A DNA stretch of 64,000 nt from Candidatus Gastranaerophilales bacterium (GTDB lineage Bacteria > Cyanobacteriota > Vampirovibrionia > Gastranaerophilales > Gastranaerophilaceae). The notes under the pieces were generated by a model. The model made no database searches. It was not told the DNA's origin and saw only the letters and a program-made list of their open reading frames with translations. The translations under genes were made by a program, and so were the position numbers. Where the stretch lies: positions 1 through 64,000 of the forward strand of contig CALUTJ010000016.1 in NCBI GenBank assembly GCA_944323685.1. Direction: 5' to 3'. Positions 52,277 to 61,375 of this stretch are shown here, piece after piece (within the stretch, counting starts at the first letter, position 1; every line of letters starts with the position of its first letter).

Positions 52277-52681
52277 TTAATTCCCTGTAAAATTGATGAT
52301 AATCCAAAATGCGGGAATAAGCCCCGCAATAAGCGTTAAAATTTGTATATTTGTATAAAAATGTACTTTCTCATAGGTTGCAAAGCGCCCTATGAGAAAT
52401 GGCAAAAACAAAAACACAAGAAAAATTACGCTGTATATTTCTTGCCCCGAAAGCAGGTTGCATATGCAAAACCATATTATTGAAATAAAATAAATTGCAA
52501 ACAGCACGCAAATTGCAACAGAAAAATATGCAAAAAATTTAACTGCGTTTTCATTTTTATAAAGAGCAATTTTGCCGACAACAAACCCTGTTATCAAAAG
52601 CAAATTTGATACAATCAGCAAGGTAAGCGGCAAAGGCATTAGTTTTAAAATATTTAAAACATTGATTATGTCAGACTGCAT
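52277..52681 (-). CDS. Four-helix membrane protein
   Basis: 134 residues with four hydrophobic segments (about 15-35, 45-75, 80-100 and 112-132) and little else. The ATG overlaps the stop of the hydrolase gene before it (TGATG). No family is recognised. Its place in the middle of a tight cluster suggests a role in the same pathway, but none can be named. Confidence 0.6.
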   Translation of the reverse strand: MQSDIINVLNILKLMPLPLTLLIVSNLLLITGFVVGKIALYKNENAVKFFAYFSVAICVLFAIYFISIIWFCICNLLSGQEIYSVIFLVFLFLPFLIGRFATYEKVHFYTNIQILTLIAGLIPAFWIIINFTGN

Positions 52682-53571
52682 CAGACACCTGCGCTTTCTT
52701 TGACATGTTCAGCCTCCGGAGCATAATCAGACAGGCTGTTTAAAAAGTCTATTGAAGTTTTAAACACGTAATCTCTCTGGTTATCCATAACAACAAGGTG
52801 GTAGCTGTCTTCGAGTTCTATATATTTTTTGATTTTTGATTTTATGTTGTTATAAACAAACTTTGAACCTTTTGTACTGGTTAAATCGTCCTGTTTTGCG
52901 TGCATCAAAAGCACCGGTGCAGTGACTTTAGACATATTTTTGCGTGCAAATTTTGACAGCTTTAAAAGCTCGTAAATACAAGACATCGGGTAGTTATCAA
53001 GAGCCTCTGTATTTCTTTTTTGAAGTGCCGCTATTTTTTTTCTCAAGACCTCATTTTTTAACCCGTAGGGTTCTCTTTCCGGGAAAGAGTAATAGTATCT
53101 GAGGATTGTATGCAGCCCCAGCGGCATGAAAAAGTTGTACCACGGAATTGTCCAGCCGTCTAAATACAAAGTTGTGGAAAGAGAAACAATCCCTTTTACC
53201 TCTTTGTGCTCTGCTGCAATGGTCAGTGCCAACACACCGCCCATACAAAGCCCGCCCATGTAGACTTCTTTGTATTTTTCAGCAAGAGCTTTGTAATGGT
53301 CTACTGAATCGTTGTACCAGTCCTGCCAGCGTACGGTTTTTATGTTAACAGGGCTTGTTCCGTGTCCCGGCAGACAGTAGCAAAATACGTCAAAATCAGC
53401 CTCAAACAGAGCTCTGCCCATTTTTTTCATCTCAAACGGGCTGCCTGTCATTCCGTGAAATAACAGTATAGCTCTTTTGCATTGGTTTTTGTGTATAAAT
53501 TCAAAATCTAAGCTCTGTCCCAAAGTTTTACCCTTACAAAATATTTCAGGCTTTTTCCATATATCTTTCAA
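52681..53571 (-). CDS. Alpha/beta hydrolase with a cysteine nucleophile motif
   Basis: 296 residues starting with TTG at 53571, supported by GGAG seven bases upstream. Features of the carboxylesterase/monoacylglycerol-lipase type: oxyanion motif LFHGMTGSPFEM, acid in HAKQDDLTS (near 227) and histidine in DSYHLVV (near 256). The nucleophile elbow reads GGLCMGG, with Cys near 108 where Ser is usual, as in dienelactone hydrolases. There is no signal peptide. It overlaps the aminotransferase gene by 26 bases. In front of bioF it could act as a pimeloyl-ester hydrolase, but this is inference. Confidence 0.82.
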   Translation of the reverse strand: MKDIWKKPEIFCKGKTLGQSLDFEFIHKNQCKRAILLFHGMTGSPFEMKKMGRALFEADFDVFCYCLPGHGTSPVNIKTVRWQDWYNDSVDHYKALAEKYKEVYMGGLCMGGVLALTIAAEHKEVKGIVSLSTTLYLDGWTIPWYNFFMPLGLHTILRYYYSFPEREPYGLKNEVLRKKIAALQKRNTEALDNYPMSCIYELLKLSKFARKNMSKVTAPVLLMHAKQDDLTSTKGSKFVYNNIKSKIKKYIELEDSYHLVVMDNQRDYVFKTSIDFLNSLSDYAPEAEHVKESAGV

Positions 53572-54943
53572 ACAATTGCTCCATAAGTTCTAAAGCCATA
53601 TCAATCTCTTCATCGGATATGTAAAGCTGAGGAACAATTGTAATAATGTTTTTAAAATACCCGCCGTTATTGAGGATAAGGCCGCATTTTTTGCCGTTAT
53701 AAGTCAAATCACCCTTAAGACCTGCTTCTATGATTTCATCGCAGAGTTCTCTGGCCGGAGTATATCCGTCATTTTCCGTAACTTCAACACTCAGCGCAAA
53801 ACCGAGACCGTTTACTGTTCCGATATTTTTATATTTCTTTTCAAGAACTTTTAATCCGTCTAAGAATTTTTTCCCTTTGCGTGCAATTTCTTTTTCTAAA
53901 GTTTCTCTTTCCTCTTCAAATATGCACATAACCTCATAACCTGCACGTGTGCCTATCGGATTTGCGGCATATGTTGAGTGTGTTCTGCCGGCAGGGAATA
54001 CTTTAGGGTTAATCAATTCTTCTTTTGCCCACATGCCGGCAAGCGGATTCATACCGTTTGTGATTGATTTAGCAAAAGTCATTGCATCCGGTTTTGCGCC
54101 AAAGTGTTCCATTGCCCAGAGTTTGCCGGTTCTAAAGCAGCCCATTTGAACTTCATCAACCATAAAGAGAATATTATACTCGTCAAGAACTTCTTTGAGT
54201 GCTTTAAAATAGCCTTTAGGCGGAACGATATATCCGCCGGTACCGAGGAGCGGTTCTGCTATAAAACCGCCAAATTCGCAATCTTTTGTTTTGGGGTCGT
54301 AAACTCCGTTGTATTCGCTTTCAAAAAGTTTTGCGAACTGTTTAACGCAGTACATTCCGCAAGTTTCACAGTTTTTGCCGTAATGGCAGCGAAAACAATA
54401 CGGAAAAGGAACAAAATGTGCGGTGTCTGAAATATGCCCGAAATGTTCTCTGTATCTGTAGCTTGAAGTTACCGCGGTTGTACCGATTGTTCTGCCGTGA
54501 TAACCGCCCATAAACGCGAACATTCTGGGCTTTTTGGTGTAATTGCGGATTAACTTTAACATATCTTCGTTAACCTGCGCACCGCCTACGTTGAATTGAA
54601 CACGGCCTTTTATACCGTATCTGTCAAGGTTTGCTTTTGCAATTTTTTGTGCCAGCAAAGCTTTGTAGTCGTACAAAAATCTTGAAGAAATTTGAGGCAT
54701 TGTTTGATACTGGTCAAGTACGGCATTTAGAACTCTTTTGTTTTTATACCCGAGGTTGCAGCTGGAATACCACATTTGTAAATCCAGATACGGCGTGTCT
54801 TTGCTATCGTACATATAAGAGCCTTCGCAGTCTCTGAATATGGTTTGTTCATCGTGGTAGTGAACGGTATCTCCCCAGGAGCAATATTCTTTATCTATTG
54901 CTTTAATTTCCTCATCTGACAACCGCATTTTTGTGCAGGGCAT
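53546..54943 (-). CDS. Class III PLP-dependent aminotransferase
   Basis: 465 residues with GGAGAGAG upstream. Conserved: YHGRTIGTTAVTSS, the Asp of FMVDEVQMGCFRTGKLWAMEHF and the PLP lysine in TFAKSITNGM (near 290). It belongs with GabT, acetylornithine and lysine-6 aminotransferases. A cysteine-rich stretch, FPYCFRCHYGKNCETCGMYC (split around 175-195), is a feature of part of this group. It is not a typical BioA. The exact amino donor and acceptor are unknown. It starts 17 bases after the HAD gene in the same cluster. Confidence 0.85.
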   Translation of the reverse strand: MPCTKMRLSDEEIKAIDKEYCSWGDTVHYHDEQTIFRDCEGSYMYDSKDTPYLDLQMWYSSCNLGYKNKRVLNAVLDQYQTMPQISSRFLYDYKALLAQKIAKANLDRYGIKGRVQFNVGGAQVNEDMLKLIRNYTKKPRMFAFMGGYHGRTIGTTAVTSSYRYREHFGHISDTAHFVPFPYCFRCHYGKNCETCGMYCVKQFAKLFESEYNGVYDPKTKDCEFGGFIAEPLLGTGGYIVPPKGYFKALKEVLDEYNILFMVDEVQMGCFRTGKLWAMEHFGAKPDAMTFAKSITNGMNPLAGMWAKEELINPKVFPAGRTHSTYAANPIGTRAGYEVMCIFEEERETLEKEIARKGKKFLDGLKVLEKKYKNIGTVNGLGFALSVEVTENDGYTPARELCDEIIEAGLKGDLTYNGKKCGLILNNGGYFKNIITIVPQLYISDEEIDMALELMEQLFERYMEKA

Positions 54944-54960
54944 TTTTCTCTCTCCTTAAT

Positions 54961-55608
54961 TTACAAAAGTTTTATATAATCTTTTATTTCTTTAAAAGAA
55001 TTAAATTCTATCATGTTATCAATTTTAGTATTTTTACAATACTCCAACAGTCTGCCCTTCGCAAATAAAAAATCGGCATTTTTAGAAGCGCAAAAGTCGG
55101 ACATTCCGTCCCCTGCGTACAATACACGTTTTGTAACAATTCTGTTTGTTTTTATTACATTACACTTGCAAACACCCGAGCGGGGCGTACAGGATTGGTC
55201 ATAATTCGGAAAAAATGTTTGGAATTTTCCGTCTTTTATTTTTAATACGTTTGAAAATATTTTTATATCCGAAATATTGTAGTTTTTTAAAATCCGTTCT
55301 ATAAAGTAATCAAACCCGTCAGAAACTATATAAAAATCAATATCTTGTGATTTTATATAATTCAGAAAATCAACAAAAGTTTCATCAATTTCTATGGAGT
55401 CGGCAAAATTGTCTAAAAGATTATAATCGACATTTGCAAAAAGCTGCATTTGTTTTTCAATACATTCTTTAGAGCCTATTTTACCTTGCAGCCATTCTTT
55501 TTCGGATTCAAGCCATTTATCTCCGGCGTAAACCCGCAAAAATTTATTCAGTGTATCTTCCTTTGTAATAGTGCCGTCAAAATCACAAAAGAATTGATAA
55601 TTTTTCAT
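54961..55608 (-). CDS. HAD-family phosphatase (MtnX/SerB-like)
   Basis: 215 residues with AAAGGA upstream. HAD motif I is FFCDFDGTIT (residues 7-16), motif II is IVSDGFD, and motif III/IV is LYAGDGMSDFCASK. The helical cap matches the MtnX subgroup (methylthioribulose-type phosphatases) rather than phosphoserine phosphatase. First gene of the five-gene leftward cluster. Its substrate may be made or used by the next enzymes. Repeat copy E lies in its leader. Confidence 0.85.
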   Translation of the reverse strand: MKNYQFFCDFDGTITKEDTLNKFLRVYAGDKWLESEKEWLQGKIGSKECIEKQMQLFANVDYNLLDNFADSIEIDETFVDFLNYIKSQDIDFYIVSDGFDYFIERILKNYNISDIKIFSNVLKIKDGKFQTFFPNYDQSCTPRSGVCKCNVIKTNRIVTKRVLYAGDGMSDFCASKNADFLFAKGRLLEYCKNTKIDNMIEFNSFKEIKDYIKLL

Positions 55609-55649
55609 AAAAAATCCTTTAGATTGTCCTATTGTAAAACAAACAAGAT

Positions 55650-55785
55650 ATCTAATCTAGTGTCGCAGTTGCCGCCTCGAGCCTTCGAGCCGTCACTGCT
55701 CACCTTTGCCTTCTTTTTCGGCTGAACTGTGGTGAAGCCTGAAAAATGGCTTCACTATGTGAACAATGTGTCACTCCAAAAATTC
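55650..55785 (-). repeat. Dispersed 179-bp repeat, copy E (truncated, 136 bp)
   Basis: Starts like the full leftward copies but breaks off after CCAAAAATTC, losing the outer arm of the AAAAATTCGT inverted repeat and the TTGTCCGAG end. The other two modules are intact. It lies in the divergent gap between the HAD gene and prfA. Confidence 0.95.
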
Positions 55786-55858
55786 TGATATAAGGTCTTT
55801 TACAAAAATTCTGCTTGCGTTATTATAAAATAACAAGCAGATAGGGACTACGCACACT

Positions 55859-56941
55859 ATGAAAGATATGTTAGATAAAATTCTTCAAATTGAAGAAAAA
55901 TATGTTGAACTCGGTAAGATACTCTCTGACCCCGATGTTATAGCTGATTATGAAAAATTCAGAGATTTATCAAAACAAAGAAAAGCAATGGAAGAAACCG
56001 TTGAGGTTTATCATCAGTGGAAAGACAATACTGATGCAATTGAAGATGCAAAAGAACTTTTGAAATCCGAAAACGACCCCGAGATGAAACAGTATCTCCA
56101 TGGAGAAATTGACTCTAACGAGGCAAAAAATAAAGAACTTGAAGAAAGAATGAAAGTTTTGCTTCTTCCTCGCGACCCTATGGATGACAAGGATATTATG
56201 CTTGAAATCAGAGGCGGTGCCGGCGGTGACGAGGCTAACATATTTGCCGGCGACCTTATGAGAATGTATCTGCGCTACGCTGACAAACAGGGCTGGCAAT
56301 CACAAATTTTGAGCAAAACCGATTGCGAGGCAGGCGGCGTTTCAGAAGTCATTATCTCTATTAAAGGGGACAGCATTTATTCTAAATTAAAATATGAGTC
56401 CGGCGTTCACCGTGTTCAGCGTGTTCCGCAAACGGAATCTCAAGGCAGGGTGCACACTTCTACTGCGACTGTCGCTGTTATGCCGGAGGTTGATGATGTG
56501 GAAATTGAATTGAACCCCAATGACCTTGAAATTTCTACGGCTCGTTCAGGCGGTGCGGGCGGTCAAAACGTAAACAAAGTAGAAACCGCTGTCAGAGTGT
56601 TCCACAAACCGTCGGGGATTATGATTTTCTGTACGGAAGAACGTTCACAGCTTCAAAACAAAGAACGCGCTTTGCAGATTTTGAAAGCTAAATTATATGA
56701 TATCGAAACTCAAAAACAAATGAAGGAAATCACTGACCTCAGACGCTCTCAGGTTGGAACAGGCGACAGGTCTGAACGTATCAGAACTTATAACTTCCCT
56801 CAGGGACGTCTTACGGATCACCGTATAAACCAGAACCTTAATGTTTGGACCGTTATTGACGGTGATTTAGACGAGTTGATTAATCTTCTTATGGAACACG
56901 ACCAGAAACTTAAACTTGAAAAACTTGCCGAAATCAATTAA
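55859..56941 (+). CDS. prfA: Peptide chain release factor 1
   Basis: 360 residues. The catalytic GGQ is at 234-236 ([11 protein letters not shown]) and the stop-codon motif is PQT at 190-192, the PxT form that marks RF1 (UAA/UAG) rather than RF2. GGGA precedes the ATG; a second ATG three codons later is possible. era follows after 12 bases. Confidence 0.96.
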   Translation: MKDMLDKILQIEEKYVELGKILSDPDVIADYEKFRDLSKQRKAMEETVEVYHQWKDNTDAIEDAKELLKSENDPEMKQYLHGEIDSNEAKNKELEERMKVLLLPRDPMDDKDIMLEIRGGAGGDEANIFAGDLMRMYLRYADKQGWQSQILSKTDCEAGGVSEVIISIKGDSIYSKLKYESGVHRVQRVPQTESQGRVHTSTATVAVMPEVDDVEIELNPNDLEISTARSGGAGGQNVNKVETAVRVFHKPSGIMIFCTEERSQLQNKERALQILKAKLYDIETQKQMKEITDLRRSQVGTGDRSERIRTYNFPQGRLTDHRINQNLNVWTVIDGDLDELINLLMEHDQKLKLEKLAEIN

Positions 56942-56953
56942 CGGGGAAGACTT

Positions 56954-57841
56954 ATGAAAGATTTTAAATCCGGTTTTGTAGCTGTTATAGGTCGTCCTAA
57001 TGTAGGTAAATCAACGCTGCTTAATACTATAATCGGTCAAAAAATTGTTATAGCAACAGACAAAGCTCAAACAACCCGCAAAAGGATTAAAGGTATTTTT
57101 ACTAACAACGAAGGTCAGATTGTTTTTATTGATACTCCGGGGATTCATAAACCGATAGATAAACTCGGTGAATTTCTTATGGACGAGGCAAAGTGTTCCA
57201 TACCTGATGCGGATTTGATTCTGTTTATTGTTGATGTATCCGAGCCGGCCGGAGCAGGTGATAAGTGGATTGTTGAAAATCTGCTTAAAAAGACAAGTAT
57301 ACCTGTTATCATTGTGCTTAACAAAGTTGATAAAATAAAAGACCCTTTAAAAAAAGAACAAAACATACTTACATATAAAATGCTGTTTGAAACAAATCTT
57401 CCTACCGCAAGAATTTCTGCACAGACAGGAAGAAATATTGACACGCTTATTTCAACGATAATGCGCAAACTGCCTGAAGGCGCACCTATTTATGACGAAG
57501 ATGATTTAACAGATGAAAGTATGCGCTCGATTGCACAGGAGATTATAAGAGAAAAAATTCTTTTGAATACTAAAGACGAAATCCCTCACAGCGTTGCAGT
57601 TATTATAGAAAAATATGAAGAAAAAGAAGATATTGACCGTATCAGTGCGATTATTCACGTTGAACATGACAGCCAGAAGGGCATAATGATAGGTAAAAAA
57701 GGGTCGATGCTCAAAAAAATCGGTACACAGGCACGGCTTGAACTTGAAAAAATGTTAGACAAAAAAGTTTTTCTTGAGCTTAATGTTAAGGTTTCAAAAG
57801 ATTGGCGCAAAAAGACTCCGGATTTGGAAAACTGGGTCTAG
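56954..57841 (+). CDS. era: GTPase Era
   Basis: 295 residues. G1 GRPNVGKST (near 13), G3 DTPGIHK, G4 NKVD, and a C-terminal KH domain with GKKGSMLKKIGTQAR. It binds 16S rRNA and assists small-subunit assembly. GGGGAAG precedes the ATG. Co-transcribed with prfA and convergent with the GH13 gene. Confidence 0.96.
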   Translation: MKDFKSGFVAVIGRPNVGKSTLLNTIIGQKIVIATDKAQTTRKRIKGIFTNNEGQIVFIDTPGIHKPIDKLGEFLMDEAKCSIPDADLILFIVDVSEPAGAGDKWIVENLLKKTSIPVIIVLNKVDKIKDPLKKEQNILTYKMLFETNLPTARISAQTGRNIDTLISTIMRKLPEGAPIYDEDDLTDESMRSIAQEIIREKILLNTKDEIPHSVAVIIEKYEEKEDIDRISAIIHVEHDSQKGIMIGKKGSMLKKIGTQARLELEKMLDKKVFLELNVKVSKDWRKKTPDLENWV

Positions 57842-57854
57842 AGGCATTACTTTT

Positions 57855-60179
57855 TTACTTTTTAACTTTATAGATTTTAAATTCGGAAGGCTGAAGTTCG
57901 CCAAAGTGCAGGCTGTTTTCGGGTTTTGAAAACTTAATTTCCTCAAAACTTCCGCCGCCGGTTTTTTCCGTATCTTTATAAACAAACTCTGAAACTATTG
58001 AGTAGTCACACGGCATTTGGACTGTTTTGTCGTAAACTTTTTGTCCTTCTTTTATGTAAGTGTTTGAAAATCCGTCATCATGGTTTTCAGTAACTTTTTC
58101 TGTCGGAGCATTGTAATTTGCCACTACAAGCAGTGATTCTTTAAGCGGGTCTTTTGAGATAAGCCAGCAGACAAAACCGTCATCATCCTGATTGACAATC
58201 TCGGCTTCGCCTTCTCTTGTTAAAACATTTTTCAGGGCAAATTCATTAATTGCATTGAATTTGTTAAAAAATTTGTAATTTTTGGCTCTGGGCATAGATA
58301 TTTCAGAGCCGATAACGCTTTCAATTCCGGTTTTTGTGAAGGATTCATCTCCGTCTATAAACATAACCGGTCTTTGTGCGTTTCTGCCGCCGGGTAGAAA
58401 CTTATACTTAAACCACTTGAACAAGGCGCCTTCTTCTCCGAGTTGACCGGGGTACTGGTCAATTGCTCTGAATTCGCCGTCTTGATTGTTATAACTTTTT
58501 AAAATAGAGAGGTTTCCGTAAATCGTATCAGGGTGTGCAATATTAAACTGCTCAAGCTCCTGGTTGTCATAAACAATCGCCTGCGGATTTTTAGAGAACT
58601 GTGAAATTATGTCATTTCCCCACAGTACATCAAAAGCCATATCCTCGTGATATTCTTTATAGTATTTGTCCCACAACATATATTCAGCTAATGTCGAAAA
58701 ATGAGGTACTGTTTCTTTCAAAGCTTTGTTTGCTTCTCCCAGTACGGTTCTCGGGGCGCGATAGCTTATCGGGGTGTTATCTTTTTCGGAAACTTCATCA
58801 ACAATATGGTCAATATGGTCAACTCTGAAACCGTCAAAATTGTAATCTTTTTGCAGGGTTTTGAGATAATCTATGTACAAATCAATGACAGGTTTGTTAT
58901 ATTCGCCTGATTCAAGATAAACAAAATAATATGGCGTCTGGCAGTCAAGATTTGCAAAGTGGGTTACGTCATTGCCTTTAAAGTCAAAATGTTTAAAGAC
59001 AGGATAGTCGCCGGTTTCTGACATTTTATCAAAAACCGGAGTACCGGCAGAACACCACGCGCCGCCGGGTGCCGGCCAGAGATTTTCTTTTATAAGAGTC
59101 TGGATTGTTTCACCCTGTTTTGTAATATCGTTTTCAGATAATTTTTCAGAAGGTTTAAAACCGTTTAGCTCGGAAGTTATCGCTTTCACTCTTGTATGCA
59201 GCTCAATTTGAGAGTTTCTTTTTGTCATTTCATCGGAAAACTTTTTTTTCTTGGGCGCAATTATTTCATCAAAACGGTTGTAAATAGTTTGATAGTGTTC
59301 GGAAAGGTCGTTTGAACCTTTTTTGAGTGTGGATTTGTAAATATCTCTTACAATTTCGGCATCTTCTTTATCAAACTCTTCTTTAACAGTTTCAAATGCT
59401 TTATCAACCTCATTTTCTATTCTGGCAATAAGTTCGTTTATATCGTACCAGCGTGCAATAGAGGGATTAGCCAGAACCATTTTGGAAAATCTGCCTGTCT
59501 GCGGCAGTACGTCATAAATAACACAATGACCTGCAAGTTGTGCAAGTTTTATAAAAAGCTGAACCTGTTGTTTTGTATCAAGTCCGATATTTTTTGTTAT
59601 TTTTTTATCTTCCAAAAGCGGGCTGACTTCACTGCTTACGGGAAGATACGCACAGCCGAATTCTCTCGGGTGGAAAGGAATAAGATAAATAGTTGTACCG
59701 AGAACGCCTTTTTCCGGCAGACCTGAAGGTAAAATAAGCACCTGTCTTAACCAGTCAATGAGTTTGCCGGTATCCTGTGTATTATTTCCGTTACCAAGCC
59801 CCGCAAGGTTGATTAGTTTTATATTATGCTGCTCTTTTTTTAGCCAGTTTCCGTTTCTAAAGTCAGCTCTTTGTGCGGGGGAAATTTTGTCATTTTCAAA
59901 GTTAAAAGTATTTTCTTCTTCAGAAAATACACCGTTTTGTTTCCATTTTATTTCCAGCCCGTACAAAACTTCCGCAGGAGAAAGTTCTTCTAAAGCTTTG
60001 ATGTAGGGGTATGGCAAATATCCGTTTTCTTCTATAATAGATTTTAGTTTTGTCTTTTTGGCTTCTTCAAGTGAGTCAACCTCATACAATTCTTTTAATT
60101 TTGTATAGATTTCATTAATATTTTTATCAATTCTTTCTTCTTTCTTGCCGTTTTTAAGATTTTTCAAAAAAGAAAACAT
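57855..60179 (-). CDS. Divergent GH13 (alpha-amylase family) protein
   Basis: 774 residues with AAGGGG upstream and no signal peptide, so cytosolic. The (beta/alpha)8 catalytic elements are visible: strand-3 region YDVLPQTGR (222-230; the usual Asn-His pair is changed), nucleophile D454 in GFRVDHIDH and acid E499 in LAEYM. An N-terminal region of about 150 residues and a large helical insert between strands 3 and 4 (about 245-365) are not typical. It probably acts on glycogen-like glucan or trehalose/sucrose-type substrates; the changed region I leaves activity uncertain. Confidence 0.75.
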   Translation of the reverse strand: MFSFLKNLKNGKKEERIDKNINEIYTKLKELYEVDSLEEAKKTKLKSIIEENGYLPYPYIKALEELSPAEVLYGLEIKWKQNGVFSEEENTFNFENDKISPAQRADFRNGNWLKKEQHNIKLINLAGLGNGNNTQDTGKLIDWLRQVLILPSGLPEKGVLGTTIYLIPFHPREFGCAYLPVSSEVSPLLEDKKITKNIGLDTKQQVQLFIKLAQLAGHCVIYDVLPQTGRFSKMVLANPSIARWYDINELIARIENEVDKAFETVKEEFDKEDAEIVRDIYKSTLKKGSNDLSEHYQTIYNRFDEIIAPKKKKFSDEMTKRNSQIELHTRVKAITSELNGFKPSEKLSENDITKQGETIQTLIKENLWPAPGGAWCSAGTPVFDKMSETGDYPVFKHFDFKGNDVTHFANLDCQTPYYFVYLESGEYNKPVIDLYIDYLKTLQKDYNFDGFRVDHIDHIVDEVSEKDNTPISYRAPRTVLGEANKALKETVPHFSTLAEYMLWDKYYKEYHEDMAFDVLWGNDIISQFSKNPQAIVYDNQELEQFNIAHPDTIYGNLSILKSYNNQDGEFRAIDQYPGQLGEEGALFKWFKYKFLPGGRNAQRPVMFIDGDESFTKTGIESVIGSEISMPRAKNYKFFNKFNAINEFALKNVLTREGEAEIVNQDDDGFVCWLISKDPLKESLLVVANYNAPTEKVTENHDDGFSNTYIKEGQKVYDKTVQMPCDYSIVSEFVYKDTEKTGGGSFEEIKFSKPENSLHFGELQPSEFKIYKVKK

Positions 60180-60279
60180 GATTTACCCCTTATAAATATC
60201 ACTCTGGGGGTATAATAACATAATCAAAAACCATAATAAATAAACCGTAATGACTAAATTTGTCCGCAAAATGTAAAGA

Positions 60280-61236
60280 TTATCTTTTTTTAGTGTAATT
60301 TAACACTGTTCTTTCGCTTATACCGAGGTTTTGGGCTATTTCTTTAATTTTTATTCCGTTTTTGCGCTGTTCTTGAACCTGTTGTTGAAGTTTTTGTTTG
60401 TGTTGTTCAAAAGCGTCTTTGAGGTTTAATTTATCAAGCAGCCTTAAAAATGCGGATTCTGATATTTGTAATTCTTTTGCAACAGCATATTTGCCTTTTC
60501 CCTCTTTTATTTTTTGTAATATAAATTCTCGCTGATTTTCTGTTTTTTCAGGCATTAAATTATATTTTTGTATATATCTGCTGCAAGTTTGTACATGAAC
60601 ATTTGCTTCTTTAGCAATATCTTTTATTTTTACGGAACAGTTTAAAGCCTTTTTTACTTGTTCAAGTATTTTTTCTTCTTTTCTTTTTGACATAAAAACG
60701 CCGTATTTAGGTCGTTTGGTGCTTACATTTTTTAGAGGAACACCCATTAATTGTGCAAGCTCTTTGTTTGAAAGTTCAGACATATACAAATTTTTTAATC
60801 GTTCTTTTTTCAACTGTCTGAGTCCGTTTGGAGTATTTAATTTTATCCATTTTATTATCCAATATTTTTTTACCCCGAGAGCTTGATGCATTTGTTCAAT
60901 TGTTGCATTTTTTTCAATCAGCTTAGGGATTTCCGTATCAAGATTTACTTGAGCGCCTTTAACAGAGTCTTTAGTACGGTTTATCTTTGTATTTACGTTA
61001 AATTGATTAATTGGAGAGTTTGCCGTTAATTTTTGATATAACCCGAAAGCCTTGGCCAAATTGCAAAGTCTGGGAATACTTATACAATACTTTTGTGCAA
61101 TTTTTTCGGCCGGCACACCTGAATCAAGTTCTTTTATCAGGTCTGTTTTGGATATAAAACCGCTGTCGGATAATTTTTTTGAAGTAAAACTTACATATTT
61201 TTGTTGAAACGGATAGGAAATTGTACTTATATACAT
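60280..61236 (-). CDS. Protein of about six tandem helix-turn-helix units
   Basis: 318 residues. After an N-terminal tag (KYVSFTSKK, 13-21) come about six HTH-like units near 31-68, 102-140, 143-178, 187-227, 234-272 and 282-316. Their shared pattern is a (K)xIAxxxxISxxxxxxxxKxxxL frame, for example IKEIAQNLGISERTVLNYTKK at the end. No catalytic (DDE) domain is present, so it is not a normal transposase. It could bind a long DNA site as a multi-HTH regulator, or derive from invertase-type HTH repeats. The ribosome binding site is weak. Function unknown. Confidence 0.6.
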   Translation of the reverse strand: MYISTISYPFQQKYVSFTSKKLSDSGFISKTDLIKELDSGVPAEKIAQKYCISIPRLCNLAKAFGLYQKLTANSPINQFNVNTKINRTKDSVKGAQVNLDTEIPKLIEKNATIEQMHQALGVKKYWIIKWIKLNTPNGLRQLKKERLKNLYMSELSNKELAQLMGVPLKNVSTKRPKYGVFMSKRKEEKILEQVKKALNCSVKIKDIAKEANVHVQTCSRYIQKYNLMPEKTENQREFILQKIKEGKGKYAVAKELQISESAFLRLLDKLNLKDAFEQHKQKLQQQVQEQRKNGIKIKEIAQNLGISERTVLNYTKKR

Positions 61237-61314
61237 AAAATTCTTTTCTTTCGGCTAACAATTACATTAAAAACCCAAAAATAAAAATTTGACGATTTTT
61301 GAATAAAATTTTAC

Positions 61315-61357
61315 AAAAAAACACCTCTCTTTTTAATTTGAGAGGCGTTTTTATTTT
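61315..61357 (-). terminator. Terminator of the DegT-family gene
   Basis: ACACCTCTC (61321-61329) pairs with GAGAGGCGT (61340-61348); T runs follow on both strands. It lies just downstream of the leftward DegT-family gene. Confidence 0.85.
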
Positions 61358-61375
61358 TAAGTATACATAAATTTA

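Noticed and set aside
53546-53571. Frameshift between the aminotransferase and hydrolase genes
   Set aside because: The 26-base overlap is explained by a normal TTG start with GGAG upstream; both proteins are complete.
53546-54943. BioA (DAPA aminotransferase)
   Set aside because: Proximity to bioF is suggestive, but the sequence lacks the BioA N-terminal pattern and has the Cys-rich insert of GabT/ornithine-type enzymes.
9472-55785. CRISPR array
   Set aside because: The repeat copies are kilobases apart, in both orientations, with genes between; no short regular repeats with spacers are present and no cas gene is seen.
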